Source: Lentisphaerae bacterium ADurb.Bin082
GTDB lineage: Bacteria > Verrucomicrobiota > Lentisphaeria > Oligosphaerales > Oligosphaeraceae
DNA: 64,000 bases
Assembly: GCA_002070945.1 (NCBI GenBank)
Contig: MWEG01000111.1
Span: forward strand, 1-64,000
Reading direction: 5' to 3'
The stretch's first letter is position 1, and every line of letters starts with the position of its first letter. This document shows, piece after piece, positions 10,601 through 18,637 of the stretch. The position numbers and the translations under genes were made by a program. The notes beneath the pieces were generated by a model that worked only from the letters and a program-made list of their open reading frames with translations, ran no database searches and was not told the origin of the DNA.

Positions 10601-10853
10601 CCTGGTACTTTGTGATGATGGCTTTTTGATTGTCTATGCTATATGTATAAAAGCCATCCGTTTCTGCCAAGGCTGAAGGCATGGCGCCAAGTGCAACGGC
10701 AAAGATAAATGCGCCAGCCCATTGAGCACAAGAATTGCTCGCGCCCTGGAATATCTTGGCAGCCCAGGCAAACAGCACCGTTGAAATCTTGAGCATCAAA
10801 TTATGGCGCTGACTACTCTGTCTTCGATTGGATTCTTCATAGTTGGCATCCAT
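7686..10853 (-). CDS. BspA-like leucine-rich repeat surface protein
   Basis: A 1055-residue protein built mainly of about 35 copies of a 23-residue leucine-rich repeat (consensus SVTSIGxxAFxxCSxLTSVVIPD), the BspA/Treponema type. A long N-terminus with a hydrophobic stretch ending in PSALA suggests export. Three longer cassettes (8249-8373, 8906-9030, 9977-10099 on the plus strand) with the motif GILFDKNQ interrupt the repeats. The C-terminal 50 residues depart from the repeat and include GPPPPSDDP and GWGEQYGG. I chose ATG 10853 because AAAGGAAA lies upstream; a frame extension to 10946 lacks such support. BspA-type proteins are usually cell-surface adhesins; the role here is inferred. Confidence 0.8.
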   Translation of the reverse strand: MDANYEESNRRQSSQRHNLMLKISTVLFAWAAKIFQGASNSCAQWAGAFIFAVALGAMPSALAETDGFYTYSIDNQKAIITKYQGPGGDVVIPSSINGYPVTCIEKKAFSDCSGITSIVIPDNVTGIGAGAFLCCSSLISVVLPDSVTSIGAGAFFWCSRLSSIVIPRSVTSIGDLTFSKCENLTSVVLPGGVTSIGAVAFYKCSLLSSIVIPDSVTSIGNGAFSGCTRLTSVVIPASVTSIVVSPFADCSTLAEIVVESANPSYSSCGGILFDKNQTTLIQYPAGKSGGCQISDSVTSIGARAFSGCSNLTSVVIPASVTSIGDGAFQDCASLTNLAIPDSVTSIGDSAFSDCSRLTSIVIPDSVTSIGDSAFFSCSELASVVIPDNVTSIGARAFFDCSRLTSIVIPSRVTNIGNLAFACCSGLSSIVIPGSVTNIGDEAFSGCSGLSSIVIPGSLTSIGESVFNYCSGLTGVVIPDSVTSIGDSAFSYCSGLTSVVIPTSVTSIGESAFFRCSGLTSVVIPASVTCIGEEVFSGCSGLTSIVIPDSVTSIGERAFSYCSGLTSVVIPDSVTSIGERAFSYCSGLTSVVIPASVTSIGIGPFSGCSKLAEIVVEPTNPAYGSFAGVLFDKNQTTLIQYPAGKSGGYQIPFRVTSIGEWAFSDCSGLTSIVIPSSVTSIGEWAFFKCSGLSSVVIPPLVTAIEKRAFSACSGLSSVVIPSGVTSIGEWAFSGCSSLTGMAIPDSVTSIGDAAFFECHSLTGIVLPDNVTSIGDSAFSGCSSLTSVVISASVTSIGGGAFFGCTGLASIVIPANVNYIGVRPFAGCSRLAEIVVESANQSYSSCGGILFDKNQQTLMQYPAGKSGGYQIPDGVTSIEEEAFSGCSSLTSIVIPGSVTSIGDEAFAECSGLTSVVIEDGVTSIGDKAFSGCSSLTSVVIPDSVTSIGDEAFADCTGLTSVVIEDGVTSIGDEAFSGCSSLTSIVIPGSVTSIGDEAFAECENLAGVYFAGPPPPSDDPDIFRNCPCIIYYVSGAAGWGEQYGGRPTAVWNQQEYPQ
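7860..10560 (-). repeat. Internal 69-bp repeat array of the BspA-like gene
   Basis: The coding sequence is a tandem array of 69-bp units. On the plus strand the unit appears as GATGCTGGTCACGCTG, GGAATCAC, CACGCTGGTCAGG and GAAAACGC in fixed order. Neighbouring units near 9050-9250 are almost identical, suggesting recent duplication, whereas those near 10250-10500 are more diverged. Because the unit length is a multiple of three, the antisense frames also stay open over long stretches; these are not genes. Confidence 0.85.
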
Positions 10854-10965
10854 TACCACATTTCCTTTTCCTGCCTGGCTTGTTGTCCAATTCGAGGCAG
10901 ACTCCGAGTGAGAATCGCGTCGCTGTTCCGGAAAACTGAACAGCAAATCTCAATCAACACGACTG

Positions 10966-11005
10966 AGCCTTTTCCAAGGCGACATGTGTTGCCTTGGAAA
11001 AGGCT
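10966..11005. terminator. Perfect 15-bp inverted repeat between isomerase gene and BspA gene
   Basis: AGCCTTTTCCAAGGC at 10966-10980 and GCCTTGGAAAAGGCT at 10991-11005 are exact reverse complements separated by a 10-nt loop. It lies downstream of the leftward sugar isomerase gene and upstream of the leftward BspA gene, so a transcription-terminating or RNA-stabilising hairpin is plausible. There is no U-run on either strand after the stem, so it is not a classical intrinsic terminator; it could also be an operator or a small mobile-element remnant. Confidence 0.4.
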
Positions 11006-11086
11006 GTACGACATGCGGCAAGCTGAAGCTTGAACGACGTGCGATACATACGGCAGGATAAAGGATGGAATACGTATCGTGGTTGC

Positions 11087-11848
11087 TTAGAGGCCCATTT
11101 TTTCGCGCATATTGTCCAAGCTTCTCTGCAAGCTGTCAAAGGCGTCCATATCGCCGCTGTCGCGTTCTACTATGTGCCAGATGACGCCGGCGTAGCGGCA
11201 TGCCTGGACAATGCGCGGCCAATTCAAGTTGCCGTCGCCGATTTCGCACATCTTATGCGTCCGCTGCGGCGTTATGGTCATATCCTTGAAATGGACGCAG
11301 GGGATGCGCCCGGCGACGCGTTCGATATAGGCCGCCGGGTCTCCGCCGCCGTGCGCCACCCAGTAGGTGTCAATTTCTATCCACACTCTCTCATCCAGGG
11401 TGTTGATGAGCAGGTCAAGCGGGCGGATGCCCTCGGCCGGCGCGAATTCATGGCTGTGGTTGTGATAGCCGATGCGGAGGCCAGCGTCGGCAAACTTGGC
11501 AGCCAGTGCATTGTAGCGAGTCACAAAGGCGCCCCAGCCAGCCCTGGTCCAATCTTCTTTTGGCGAGAAGCCGCCGATGGCCGTGTACTTGCAGTCAAGG
11601 ATGTGATGTTCTTCGATAAGTTCCTCGGCAGCGTTCTCCATCTGATCCAGCGAACGGTGCGTGGCTGCGCACAGCAAGCCTTCGCCGTCCAGAATCTTCC
11701 GCATCTCAGTCGGCTCAATGGCGCCTATGCCGGACAGCTGCACGCCGTCATAGCCCATCTTTTTCACCCGGTAGCACGAAGTCGCAATATCCGCCGGGGT
11801 CTTGCAAAACTCACGCAAAGTGTACAATTGTGCTGCGATCAAAGCCAT
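11087..11848 (-). CDS. Sugar phosphate isomerase/epimerase (xylose isomerase-like TIM barrel)
   Basis: A 253-residue AP-endonuclease-2-type TIM barrel, the family of IolE, hydroxypyruvate isomerase and ketose 3-epimerases. Metal and substrate motifs are in order: YHNHSHEF, IEIDTYWVAHGG, CVHFKDM, GDGNLNW and a C-terminal VERD, giving the usual E/D/H/E metal site. AAGGAG precedes the ATG by a normal distance. No signal peptide is visible, so it is cytoplasmic. Such genes accompany Gfo/Idh/MocA dehydrogenases in PVC sugar catabolism; the nearest ones here are at 27 and 36 kb, not adjacent. The specific sugar cannot be told. Confidence 0.8.
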   Translation of the reverse strand: MALIAAQLYTLREFCKTPADIATSCYRVKKMGYDGVQLSGIGAIEPTEMRKILDGEGLLCAATHRSLDQMENAAEELIEEHHILDCKYTAIGGFSPKEDWTRAGWGAFVTRYNALAAKFADAGLRIGYHNHSHEFAPAEGIRPLDLLINTLDERVWIEIDTYWVAHGGGDPAAYIERVAGRIPCVHFKDMTITPQRTHKMCEIGDGNLNWPRIVQACRYAGVIWHIVERDSGDMDAFDSLQRSLDNMREKMGL

Positions 11849-11963
11849 GTCTTCTTACTCCTTGTTTTGAATTACGCGGGGTTACTCATACCCCCATCAT
11901 GGACAACAAAAAACGAAACTGCATATTTCAAATATTACCCAGGGCCAGCCATTTTACAAGCGG

Positions 11964-13001
11964 TCAGCCATCTTTTCGGCGGACAAAACGCCACTGCGGG
12001 GCCTTTGCACCCGGTCGACTGGCCGGAACCTCGCTGCGGATGACGTCCAGCCGGCCAGCCAAACATTCGATGCGGACATATTCATACGCCAGCATCACCG
12101 ACTCGCTGAGATATTCGGCCGGCCACAACCCGTTCAGAGCCTTGGCCAATCCACCGATATGGTGCGGTTCGCCATCAGCCAGCACTTCGTCCAAAATCCG
12201 ACAGGCATCTGGCCACGGCCGTACTGGGCAGGTTCGGCCCAGCCGTCCGGAAAATGGTCGGCAGTCGAGTCCAGAGGCCGTCAGCACAGCAGAACAGCCA
12301 GCCGGCACGGGCTGGATGCCGGCCAAGCCCTCCTCGGCAAAGGCCAAGGCAAAAGTCGCCAGGTAGCCGGCTCCTTCTCGATAGCCCCACATCAACGGCG
12401 TGCCCAGGCGGATGGCAGACACGCTGTCCGGCTCCCGGGCCGAAACAGCCAAAGCCGCAATTTCAGACGGTGCTTCGCTGACACCCGCTCGCATGGCTGC
12501 TGCCAGATCAAGGCCGAGGCGGACGTGGTTGTCCGCAATCAAACCGCCAAGAAGGTCGCTCGTATGTACGCTGTGGCCATGTGCCAGCAACGGATACGAC
12601 TTGACTTCGCACGGCACTTCGGAGCGGAAGCTCGCTCCCTGCGCCCGCAGACGGTCATAGATGGCGTCATAGTCGACCGTGCCTTTGAAGACGCCCTGGG
12701 AGCCGTTGGCCTGATACGCCACCTGGTCATTCCAAGCCAGGAACGGCTGGGCCCACTCTTGGAGCGGCGCGCTCGGCGTCCGGCTGTGGATGATGCCGAC
12801 CGTCCCTGGCAGCTCTGCGGCCGGCGTCTCCCGGATCAACGTCGCGCAATCGCCAACCACCTTGGCTATATGTAAGCGCCCCTCGTGAATCGTGGCCAGG
12901 CCAGTGAAATGACCGCCGCCAAAACCTTCCTGCGCTGCAATCAGACGCAAAAGAATCGGCGCCGCAGGCTCGGCGCCAGCATACGCTGCCATGTTGCACA
13001 T
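11964..13001 (-). CDS. Class II glutamine amidotransferase-like protein
   Basis: Starting at ATG 13001, the second residue is cysteine (MCNMAAYAG), as needed for the N-terminal nucleophile of Ntn-type glutaminases such as GlmS and PurF after methionine removal; this fixed the start over the ATG at 13022. HSRTPSAP and the NGSQGVFKG segment resemble the glutamine-binding HTRxA and NG motifs of that family. No partner synthase domain follows; the remaining residues to 345 include a possible small helical domain. Other proteins of this type in PVC genomes are unassigned. It is probably a hydrolase or amidotransferase of unknown acceptor. Confidence 0.55.
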   Translation of the reverse strand: MCNMAAYAGAEPAAPILLRLIAAQEGFGGGHFTGLATIHEGRLHIAKVVGDCATLIRETPAAELPGTVGIIHSRTPSAPLQEWAQPFLAWNDQVAYQANGSQGVFKGTVDYDAIYDRLRAQGASFRSEVPCEVKSYPLLAHGHSVHTSDLLGGLIADNHVRLGLDLAAAMRAGVSEAPSEIAALAVSAREPDSVSAIRLGTPLMWGYREGAGYLATFALAFAEEGLAGIQPVPAGCSAVLTASGLDCRPFSGRLGRTCPVRPWPDACRILDEVLADGEPHHIGGLAKALNGLWPAEYLSESVMLAYEYVRIECLAGRLDVIRSEVPASRPGAKAPQWRFVRRKDG

Positions 13002-13082
13002 CAGTCCATCTCCGTGTTGCAATCGTGTATATTCGCGTTACTCAAAAGACATGTTCGGATGGTGCGCCATCTTCCCAGCGTT

Positions 13083-14798
13083 TCACAACCGCCCTGAACG
13101 GAAAATGCTCCACAGCAGGCTGCCGCCAAAAATGGCGGACAGGATTAGTCCCAGCAATCCGAACAAGGACATCCCCCACACTTTCGGCGGCGTGCCGGCA
13201 TGGATGACGATGGCCGAAGACACCAGCATCGACGCTACCACAATCGCTGTTGACAGCCGGTTGAAAGACCGGCTCAAGGATCGTTGCAGCGGCCCCAATT
13301 CCTCTATGCGGTGATTGAAACGCAACTGGCCGCGGGACAGCTGCGACAGCAAGAGACGGCTCTGCTGCGGCAACTTGCGGAACAGCCCCTCCCAGTCCGC
13401 CACCCGCTCCAGCATCCGCCGGACACTGCTCACCGGGTGATAGCGCTTCAACGACAACCGCGCAATGAACGGCTTCACCTGCCGGAAAATCTCATAATCA
13501 GGATTCATCCGCCGACCCATCTCGTCCGCATAACCTAATGCCTTCAACATCAGGTAGACATGCGGCTTCAGGCATAATTTCTGCCGATAGCACATATCAT
13601 AGAAGTCCTGGATGGCCTGGGGCACGTCGAGATCAGAGAGGTTGCCGCGCAGGTGGCAGTCTATCAAGGCTTCCAAATCGCGCTCCAGCTCTTCGGCGTC
13701 CGGCTCGACGTCGCTGAGCGTCAGCCTAAGCAAGGTTCGGACAGCTGCCTTGTTGTTGTCTGACATCACTTCCAGGAGCAGATTTGCGAAATCATTGCGT
13801 TCTTCCTGGGTAATCCGTCCCATGACGCCGAAGTCGACGTAGCAGATTCGGTTTTCCGGCAGCACGAACATATTGCCTGGGTGGGGATCGCCATGGAAGA
13901 AGCCATGTTCGAAAAACTGCTCCAGGAGCAAAGTCGCCCCGAGTTCGCTGATTTTCAGCAGGTCGACCCCGCCAGCTCGCAGCGCTTCGAAATTCGAGCA
14001 GGGAATGCCATGCACGAATTCCATGACCAGCACCCGCCGACTGCAATACTGGCGATAGACCTTGGGCACATACAAGCCTTCGCGCCCAGCGAACTGCCGA
14101 CCGAAACGGGCGATGTTCGAACGCTCGACAGAGAAATCCAGCTCCTGCCGCAAGCCGCGGCCGAATTCCTCCACAATGTCCTGCGGCCGCAAAAAGCCGA
14201 GGCTTTCACTGTAGCGTTCCACTTGCCCGGCCAAATAGCTTAAAATCTCCAAGTCGATCTCAATGTCGCGCTGGATGCCAGGCCGTTGGACCTTGACAAA
14301 CACTTCTGTGCCGTCATGCAACCTGGCCCGATGCCCCTGCGCAATCGAAGCCGCGCCCACCGGCGTTGGTTCAAACTCTGAAAAGATGCTCTCCAGCTCG
14401 CCGCCCAGCTCCGCCCGGATGATTTCGCGAACCTGCTCTAGAGGGAACGACGGCACATCGTCCTGTAGCTTGGCGAATTCCTTGGTGTATTCCGACGGGA
14501 TGATATCCGCTCGGCTTGACAACAGCTGCCCGAGCTTGATAAAGGTTGGCCCGAGTTCGATCAAAGCCAACCGGAGCCGTTCCGGCATGCCGAGGGCTGG
14601 AGCATCGGCCAGGTCGCTCGCGTCGACGTCCGCGTCATCGTCGACATCAGCGCCCCGCAGACCGCGCGGCACGTGAATCCTCAGTGCCTGCACCATATAG
14701 CCGAAGCCATAGCGCAGCAAGACTTGGACGATCCGGCGATAGCGGCCGACATGGCGGTAGGTGCGGGAAATCTTGATGATGGTGTCAAATGGTGCCAT
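13083..14798 (-). CDS. AarF/UbiB/ABC1-family atypical protein kinase
   Basis: A 571-residue UbiB-family protein. The KxGQ motif is present (FIKLGQLLSSR), followed by the A-rich ATP loop and lysine (ASIAQGHRARL, VFVKVQRPGI) and the catalytic block HGDPHPGN and YVDFGVMG. Two hydrophobic segments at the C-terminus (IVVASMLVSSAIVI and a second after WGMSLFG) match the usual membrane anchor. Known members support quinone biosynthesis or lipid transport with an ATPase-like activity. It overlaps the end of nth by 14 nt and shares its direction, so the two are co-transcribed. Confidence 0.85.
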   Translation of the reverse strand: MAPFDTIIKISRTYRHVGRYRRIVQVLLRYGFGYMVQALRIHVPRGLRGADVDDDADVDASDLADAPALGMPERLRLALIELGPTFIKLGQLLSSRADIIPSEYTKEFAKLQDDVPSFPLEQVREIIRAELGGELESIFSEFEPTPVGAASIAQGHRARLHDGTEVFVKVQRPGIQRDIEIDLEILSYLAGQVERYSESLGFLRPQDIVEEFGRGLRQELDFSVERSNIARFGRQFAGREGLYVPKVYRQYCSRRVLVMEFVHGIPCSNFEALRAGGVDLLKISELGATLLLEQFFEHGFFHGDPHPGNMFVLPENRICYVDFGVMGRITQEERNDFANLLLEVMSDNNKAAVRTLLRLTLSDVEPDAEELERDLEALIDCHLRGNLSDLDVPQAIQDFYDMCYRQKLCLKPHVYLMLKALGYADEMGRRMNPDYEIFRQVKPFIARLSLKRYHPVSSVRRMLERVADWEGLFRKLPQQSRLLLSQLSRGQLRFNHRIEELGPLQRSLSRSFNRLSTAIVVASMLVSSAIVIHAGTPPKVWGMSLFGLLGLILSAIFGGSLLWSIFRSGRL

Positions 14799-15528
14799 GT
14801 TGGCTCTTTTCCCCTGCCGATGACGTCGAGCGTTCAGGCCGGTTCAAATCCTGTCTTGCGGTGACGCAGAGGTCTGCCACCGCGCACGTTGCGCATTCCG
14901 GCCGCCGTGCCTGGCAAGTATAGCGGCCGTGCAGGACCAGGTAATGATGGGCATGGCGCCGGTGGCGTTCTGGCACCCGCGGCAGCAATGCCGCCTCCAC
15001 CGCCTCCGGCGTCGTCGCGGCGACCAGCCCGCTCCGGTTCGCCACCCGGAACACATGCGTGTCCACCGCCAGCGTCGGCTCGCCAAAGCCGACGTTCAAA
15101 ACCACGTTCGCGGTTTTCCTTCCCACCCCCGGCAACGCCATCAGCTCTTCAAGCGTAGCGGGAACCTCGCCGCCATGACGCTCCAGCAGCTGCTCGCAAA
15201 TCCCGATGATGGAGCGGCTCTTGGCCCGAAACAATCCCAGCCGCCGCAAGAACGACTCCAGTCCAGCCGTCCCCAAGGCCAGGTAGTCCTCCGGCGTCCT
15301 GCAATGCTGCCACAACTCCGCTGTCACCTGGTTGACCGCCTTGTCTGTACTCTGCGCCGACAAGACAACCGCCACCAGCAAGTCAAGCAGCGTCGTGTAT
15401 TCCAGCTCGCAGCGGGGCGAAATCCCTGCTGCCAGACGGTCGAAAAACAATTCCGCTTCCGCATCCGTCAGCAACAATGCCTTGCTAACGGCCTGGTTCC
15501 GTCCTTGAACGGCCATTTCTTCATCCAT
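14785..15528 (-). CDS. nth: Endonuclease III (DNA glycosylase/AP lyase)
   Basis: Base-excision repair enzyme that removes oxidised pyrimidines and cleaves at the abasic site. The helix-hairpin-helix LPGVGRKTANVV contains the catalytic lysine and AVDTHVFRV carries the catalytic aspartate. A C-terminal iron-sulfur cluster motif C-x6-C-x2-C-x5-C is intact (CQARRPECATCAVADLC). At 247 residues it is longer than the typical 210 because of short extensions at both ends. The first gene of the nth-aarF pair, it diverges from the pilT-like gene across a 116-nt gap. Confidence 0.9.
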   Translation of the reverse strand: MDEEMAVQGRNQAVSKALLLTDAEAELFFDRLAAGISPRCELEYTTLLDLLVAVVLSAQSTDKAVNQVTAELWQHCRTPEDYLALGTAGLESFLRRLGLFRAKSRSIIGICEQLLERHGGEVPATLEELMALPGVGRKTANVVLNVGFGEPTLAVDTHVFRVANRSGLVAATTPEAVEAALLPRVPERHRRHAHHYLVLHGRYTCQARRPECATCAVADLCVTARQDLNRPERSTSSAGEKSQHGTI

Positions 15529-15644
15529 GCCAGTTGATTTTTGCCGAAACTTGGCTTAAAGTGATGTCGAACATTCACTAAAAGTTAATCCAGCATAATC
15601 TTTTTGCCACCATCGCAGCCCTAAATACAGAAAGATCCCATCGA

Positions 15645-17060
15645 ATGGAATCCTGGTTTCATGATCTATTAGCTTCCGGCGTTGAACACAACGCCACCGA
15701 ATGGCAAATTCCTCTGGACAAGCCGGCGGTTCTCCGCATCGACGGCAGCGCGGTGAAGACCGACCTGGTCGCTGACAACGACACCTTCGTCCGCATGCTC
15801 TCCGAATTGCTCCCCCCCAAGCAATTCGAAAAGATCACTATGGATGACGACGGTGTTGACTTTGTCAACGAGAATTTCCTGTTTGTCGACGAGAAGCTGG
15901 GGCGTTTTCTGCTCAATTTACAGCGCCAGCGCAACCAGCTCGCCCTGGTCATCCGGCGGCCGCGCCGCGAGCCCTCGGTGCTTTTTGACGCCCTCAAGTA
16001 CGCTGTTGAACACGGCGCCTCTGACCTGCACGTCCGCGAAAATAAATTCATCCGCCTGCGGATTGACGGCAAATTGGTTGAAACCGACTTCATGACCGAC
16101 TCGCATTTCTTCAAGCGCGCCATTGACGAAATTGTGCCTGAGGGACAGCTGCACAAGTACATTGAGTCCGGCGACTACGACTTTGCCTGGGAGGAGGAGG
16201 GCATTGGCCGCTTCCGGGTCAACCTGCACCGCCAACGGGGCGACAGCGCCTTCACGCTACGCTATGTCAAAAGCAAGGCCCCGACCGTCCGCGAAGTCGG
16301 CCTGCCCGAAGTGCTCAAGACCATCGTCAGCGCCCGCAATGGCATCATCTTTGTCTCTGGCACGACCGGGTGCGGCAAGTCGACCACCATGGCGGCCATG
16401 CTCGACCATGTCAACAACACCTCTGAACAGCACGTCATCACCATCGAAGACCCGATTGAATACACTTTCCAGGACAACCGCAGCTTCTTTGAACAGCGCG
16501 AAATCGGCCTGGACGCTGAAAGCTTCGAATCCGCCCTCATTCACGCCCTCCGCCAAGACCCCGACATCATCATGGTCGGCGAAATGCGCAACCGCACCAC
16601 CTTTGAAACCGCACTGACCGCTGCTGAAACCGGTCACATGGTCATCACCACTTTGCACACCAAAAACGCCCCTCAGAGTCTGACCCGCATCCTGGACATG
16701 TACCCGATGGAAGAGCGCGACACTGTGCGCAAAGGCCTGGCCGACTGCCTGCGCGCTGTCATCTGCCAGAGGCTGGCGCCTCGCGCCATCGGCAAAGGCG
16801 TCGTCCCGGTCGTTGAAATCCTCATCAACACCCCCATCGTCCGCAAACTGATTTTCGACAACAAGCTTGAGAAACTCCCCCAAGCCATCGAAGCTGGCGG
16901 CGATGACAACATGGTCAGCTTCAACGGCTCCCTGCACAAACTCGTCAACAACGGCGACATCACCGAAGAAACCGCCATGCGCTTCTCGGATAATCCGCAA
17001 GAGCTGAAAATGCGCCTGAAGGGCATCAAACTCAGCGAAGGCGCCGGCATCATCCAGTAA
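15645..17060 (+). CDS. PilT-like type IV pilus retraction ATPase with duplicated N-domain
   Basis: A 471-residue secretion-type ATPase. Walker A is GTTGCGKST at 239-247; an Asp box (TIEDPIEYTF), Walker B (DPDIIMVGEMRN) and a His box (TGHMVITTLHT) follow, as in PilT/PilU. It is about 110 residues longer than typical PilT because the N-terminal PAS-like domain is present twice: residues ~29-104 and ~138-207 share the pattern LRIDG, V-x-TD, F-x-R, Q-x-x-K, DF, GRF, NL-x-RQR. The usual AIRNLIRE C-terminal motif is not evident. Inference: pilus retraction or a related motor. A GspF-like gene occurs separately at 34.4 kb. Confidence 0.8.
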   Translation: MESWFHDLLASGVEHNATEWQIPLDKPAVLRIDGSAVKTDLVADNDTFVRMLSELLPPKQFEKITMDDDGVDFVNENFLFVDEKLGRFLLNLQRQRNQLALVIRRPRREPSVLFDALKYAVEHGASDLHVRENKFIRLRIDGKLVETDFMTDSHFFKRAIDEIVPEGQLHKYIESGDYDFAWEEEGIGRFRVNLHRQRGDSAFTLRYVKSKAPTVREVGLPEVLKTIVSARNGIIFVSGTTGCGKSTTMAAMLDHVNNTSEQHVITIEDPIEYTFQDNRSFFEQREIGLDAESFESALIHALRQDPDIIMVGEMRNRTTFETALTAAETGHMVITTLHTKNAPQSLTRILDMYPMEERDTVRKGLADCLRAVICQRLAPRAIGKGVVPVVEILINTPIVRKLIFDNKLEKLPQAIEAGGDDNMVSFNGSLHKLVNNGDITEETAMRFSDNPQELKMRLKGIKLSEGAGIIQ

Positions 17061-17074
17061 CTCGATTTCATTCC

Positions 17075-17263
17075 ATGCGCAAGAACAACCGACGCCTGCG
17101 TAACTTGTCCATCCGGCTGGCGAACAGCAGTGCCATCAGCCAGCCTCGTCCTCGCCTGCGCCATCATGCCAAGACCAGGCGGTTCCGTCGCTGGCTGGGA
17201 CTGCTCGCCAGCGCCATCGCCATCGTCCTCCTCATCGGTCTCGGCCGCGAATTGCTGCCATAG
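17075..17263 (+). CDS. Small basic single-pass membrane protein (hypothetical)
   Basis: A 62-codon frame 14 nt after the pilT-like stop. The first 40 residues are very basic (many R and K) and residues ~41-56 form a hydrophobic segment (LLASAIAIVLLIGLG). That arrangement suits a small inner-membrane protein with a cytoplasmic N-terminus. There is no good Shine-Dalgarno sequence and I do not recognise a family, so this may be a chance frame in a GC-rich gap of 275 nt; position and direction favour expression with pilT. Confidence 0.35.
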   Translation: MRKNNRRLRNLSIRLANSSAISQPRPRLRHHAKTRRFRRWLGLLASAIAIVLLIGLGRELLP

Positions 17264-17335
17264 CCATGACGGCAGGCGCCGGATGGCCGCAGCCCCAGGG
17301 AAAGGTCGCTCGGCTTTGTTCTGCATGCACTACTT

Positions 17336-18466
17336 ATGCCGGACATCCTGGAAAAACTCAGCATCCTGGCCGACGACTCCAAGTACGACCTGGCCTGCGC
17401 CTGCGGCACCTCAAGCCGCGAGCGGCGGCGCCGCGGCCTGGACGGCAAGTGGCTCTATCCCGTGCCCCTGGCCAGCGGCGGCTATGGAATCATGCTCAAG
17501 ACGCTGATCTCCAATCTCTGCTCCAGCGACTGCCGCTACTGCCCCTTGCGCCATGACGGCAACATCCCTCGCCGCTGCGCCCTGACGCCTGACGAAGTGG
17601 CCCGCGCCTTCCTGGAATACGACCGGCGACATCACCTGCTCGGACTCTTCCTCAGCTCTGCCATCACCGGCAATCCCGACCGGACCATGCAGATGCTCGT
17701 CGACACGGCGGAAATTCTCCGCTATCGTTATCGCTACCGCGGTTACATCCACTTGAAGATCATCCCTGGCGCCTCCCCGGCCGCCATCTATCGCGCTCTC
17801 CGGCTGTCTACGGCCGTCTCCCTCAACATTGAAACCCCGGGCAAGAATCACTTTGCCAAGCTGTCGCGCTACAAGGATTATTTGCGTGACATCATTGCGC
17901 CGCTCAAGCTCATGGCTGAGGCGACCGCGCCTGGCGCCGAATACGCCAAGGTCAAATGTACCACCCAGTTCATCGTCGGCGCTTCGGATGAAACCGACGC
18001 CGAGATCATCCGCTACCTGGACGGCATCTACAATCGCCTCCGCTTCCAGCGAGCCTATTTCTCCGCGTACCAGAGCGGCCTGGGCAATCCGTCCATCCCC
18101 GGAGAGCAATCGTTCACCCTGACAGCAGACGACCGCCTGACCCGCGAACACCGGCTCTACCAGGCTGACTTTCTGATCCGCCAATATAAATTCCAGCCGG
18201 CCGAAATTCCCTTTGCCGCTGACGGCAACCTCGACCTCCAGCAGGATCCAAAAGAAGTCTGGGCAGCGCGCAACCCGCAGTTCTTCCCGGTACGCATCAA
18301 CAGCGCTGAGCGCGAGCAGCTGCTGCGCGTCCCAGGATTTGGCCCTGTCACGGTCAAGCGCATTCTCCAGCATCGCCAGCACCATCGCATCCGCTACATC
18401 AGCGACCTCCACCTAGCCGGCAAGCTGGCCCGCAAAGCCAATCCCTTTCTCGATTTCAGCGGATGA
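17336..18466 (+). CDS. Radical SAM protein, putative DNA modification/repair type
   Basis: A 376-residue cytoplasmic protein matching the family annotated as putative DNA modification/repair radical SAM protein. The iron-sulfur motif C62-x3-C66-x2-C69 is present (CSSDCRYCP), followed by SSAITGNPD and the LNIETPGKNHFAKLS region characteristic of the family. The C-terminus carries a helix-hairpin-helix (LLRVPGFGPVTVKRIL) suggesting DNA contact. This family commonly sits beside a DUF4130/uracil-glycosylase-like partner, absent here. Chemistry and substrate are unknown. Confidence 0.8.
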   Translation: MPDILEKLSILADDSKYDLACACGTSSRERRRRGLDGKWLYPVPLASGGYGIMLKTLISNLCSSDCRYCPLRHDGNIPRRCALTPDEVARAFLEYDRRHHLLGLFLSSAITGNPDRTMQMLVDTAEILRYRYRYRGYIHLKIIPGASPAAIYRALRLSTAVSLNIETPGKNHFAKLSRYKDYLRDIIAPLKLMAEATAPGAEYAKVKCTTQFIVGASDETDAEIIRYLDGIYNRLRFQRAYFSAYQSGLGNPSIPGEQSFTLTADDRLTREHRLYQADFLIRQYKFQPAEIPFAADGNLDLQQDPKEVWAARNPQFFPVRINSAEREQLLRVPGFGPVTVKRILQHRQHHRIRYISDLHLAGKLARKANPFLDFSG

Positions 18467-18637
18467 ACAACGACCGGCAACATAGTTTTCCTGACCGTCC
18501 TCCCAACTTTCCCTGACTTTGCGAGTATATTATAGAAAAGAAAATTCGCCGCCTTTGCCTCTCAGGCCAGCCTCCGCCAAGTTGCTCTCGTTCACGAAGG
18601 CGCCATTCCAACCAGCAAGCAAAATAAACAGACAGCC

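Noticed and set aside
7689-10629. Long plus-strand open frames opposite the BspA-like gene
   Set aside because: They arise because the 69-bp repeat keeps antisense frames open; the predicted proteins are repeats of the same motif with no plausible start or fold.
14830-14860. tRNA-like GGTTCAAATCC word
   Set aside because: It lies inside the nth coding sequence and no cloverleaf can be drawn around it.
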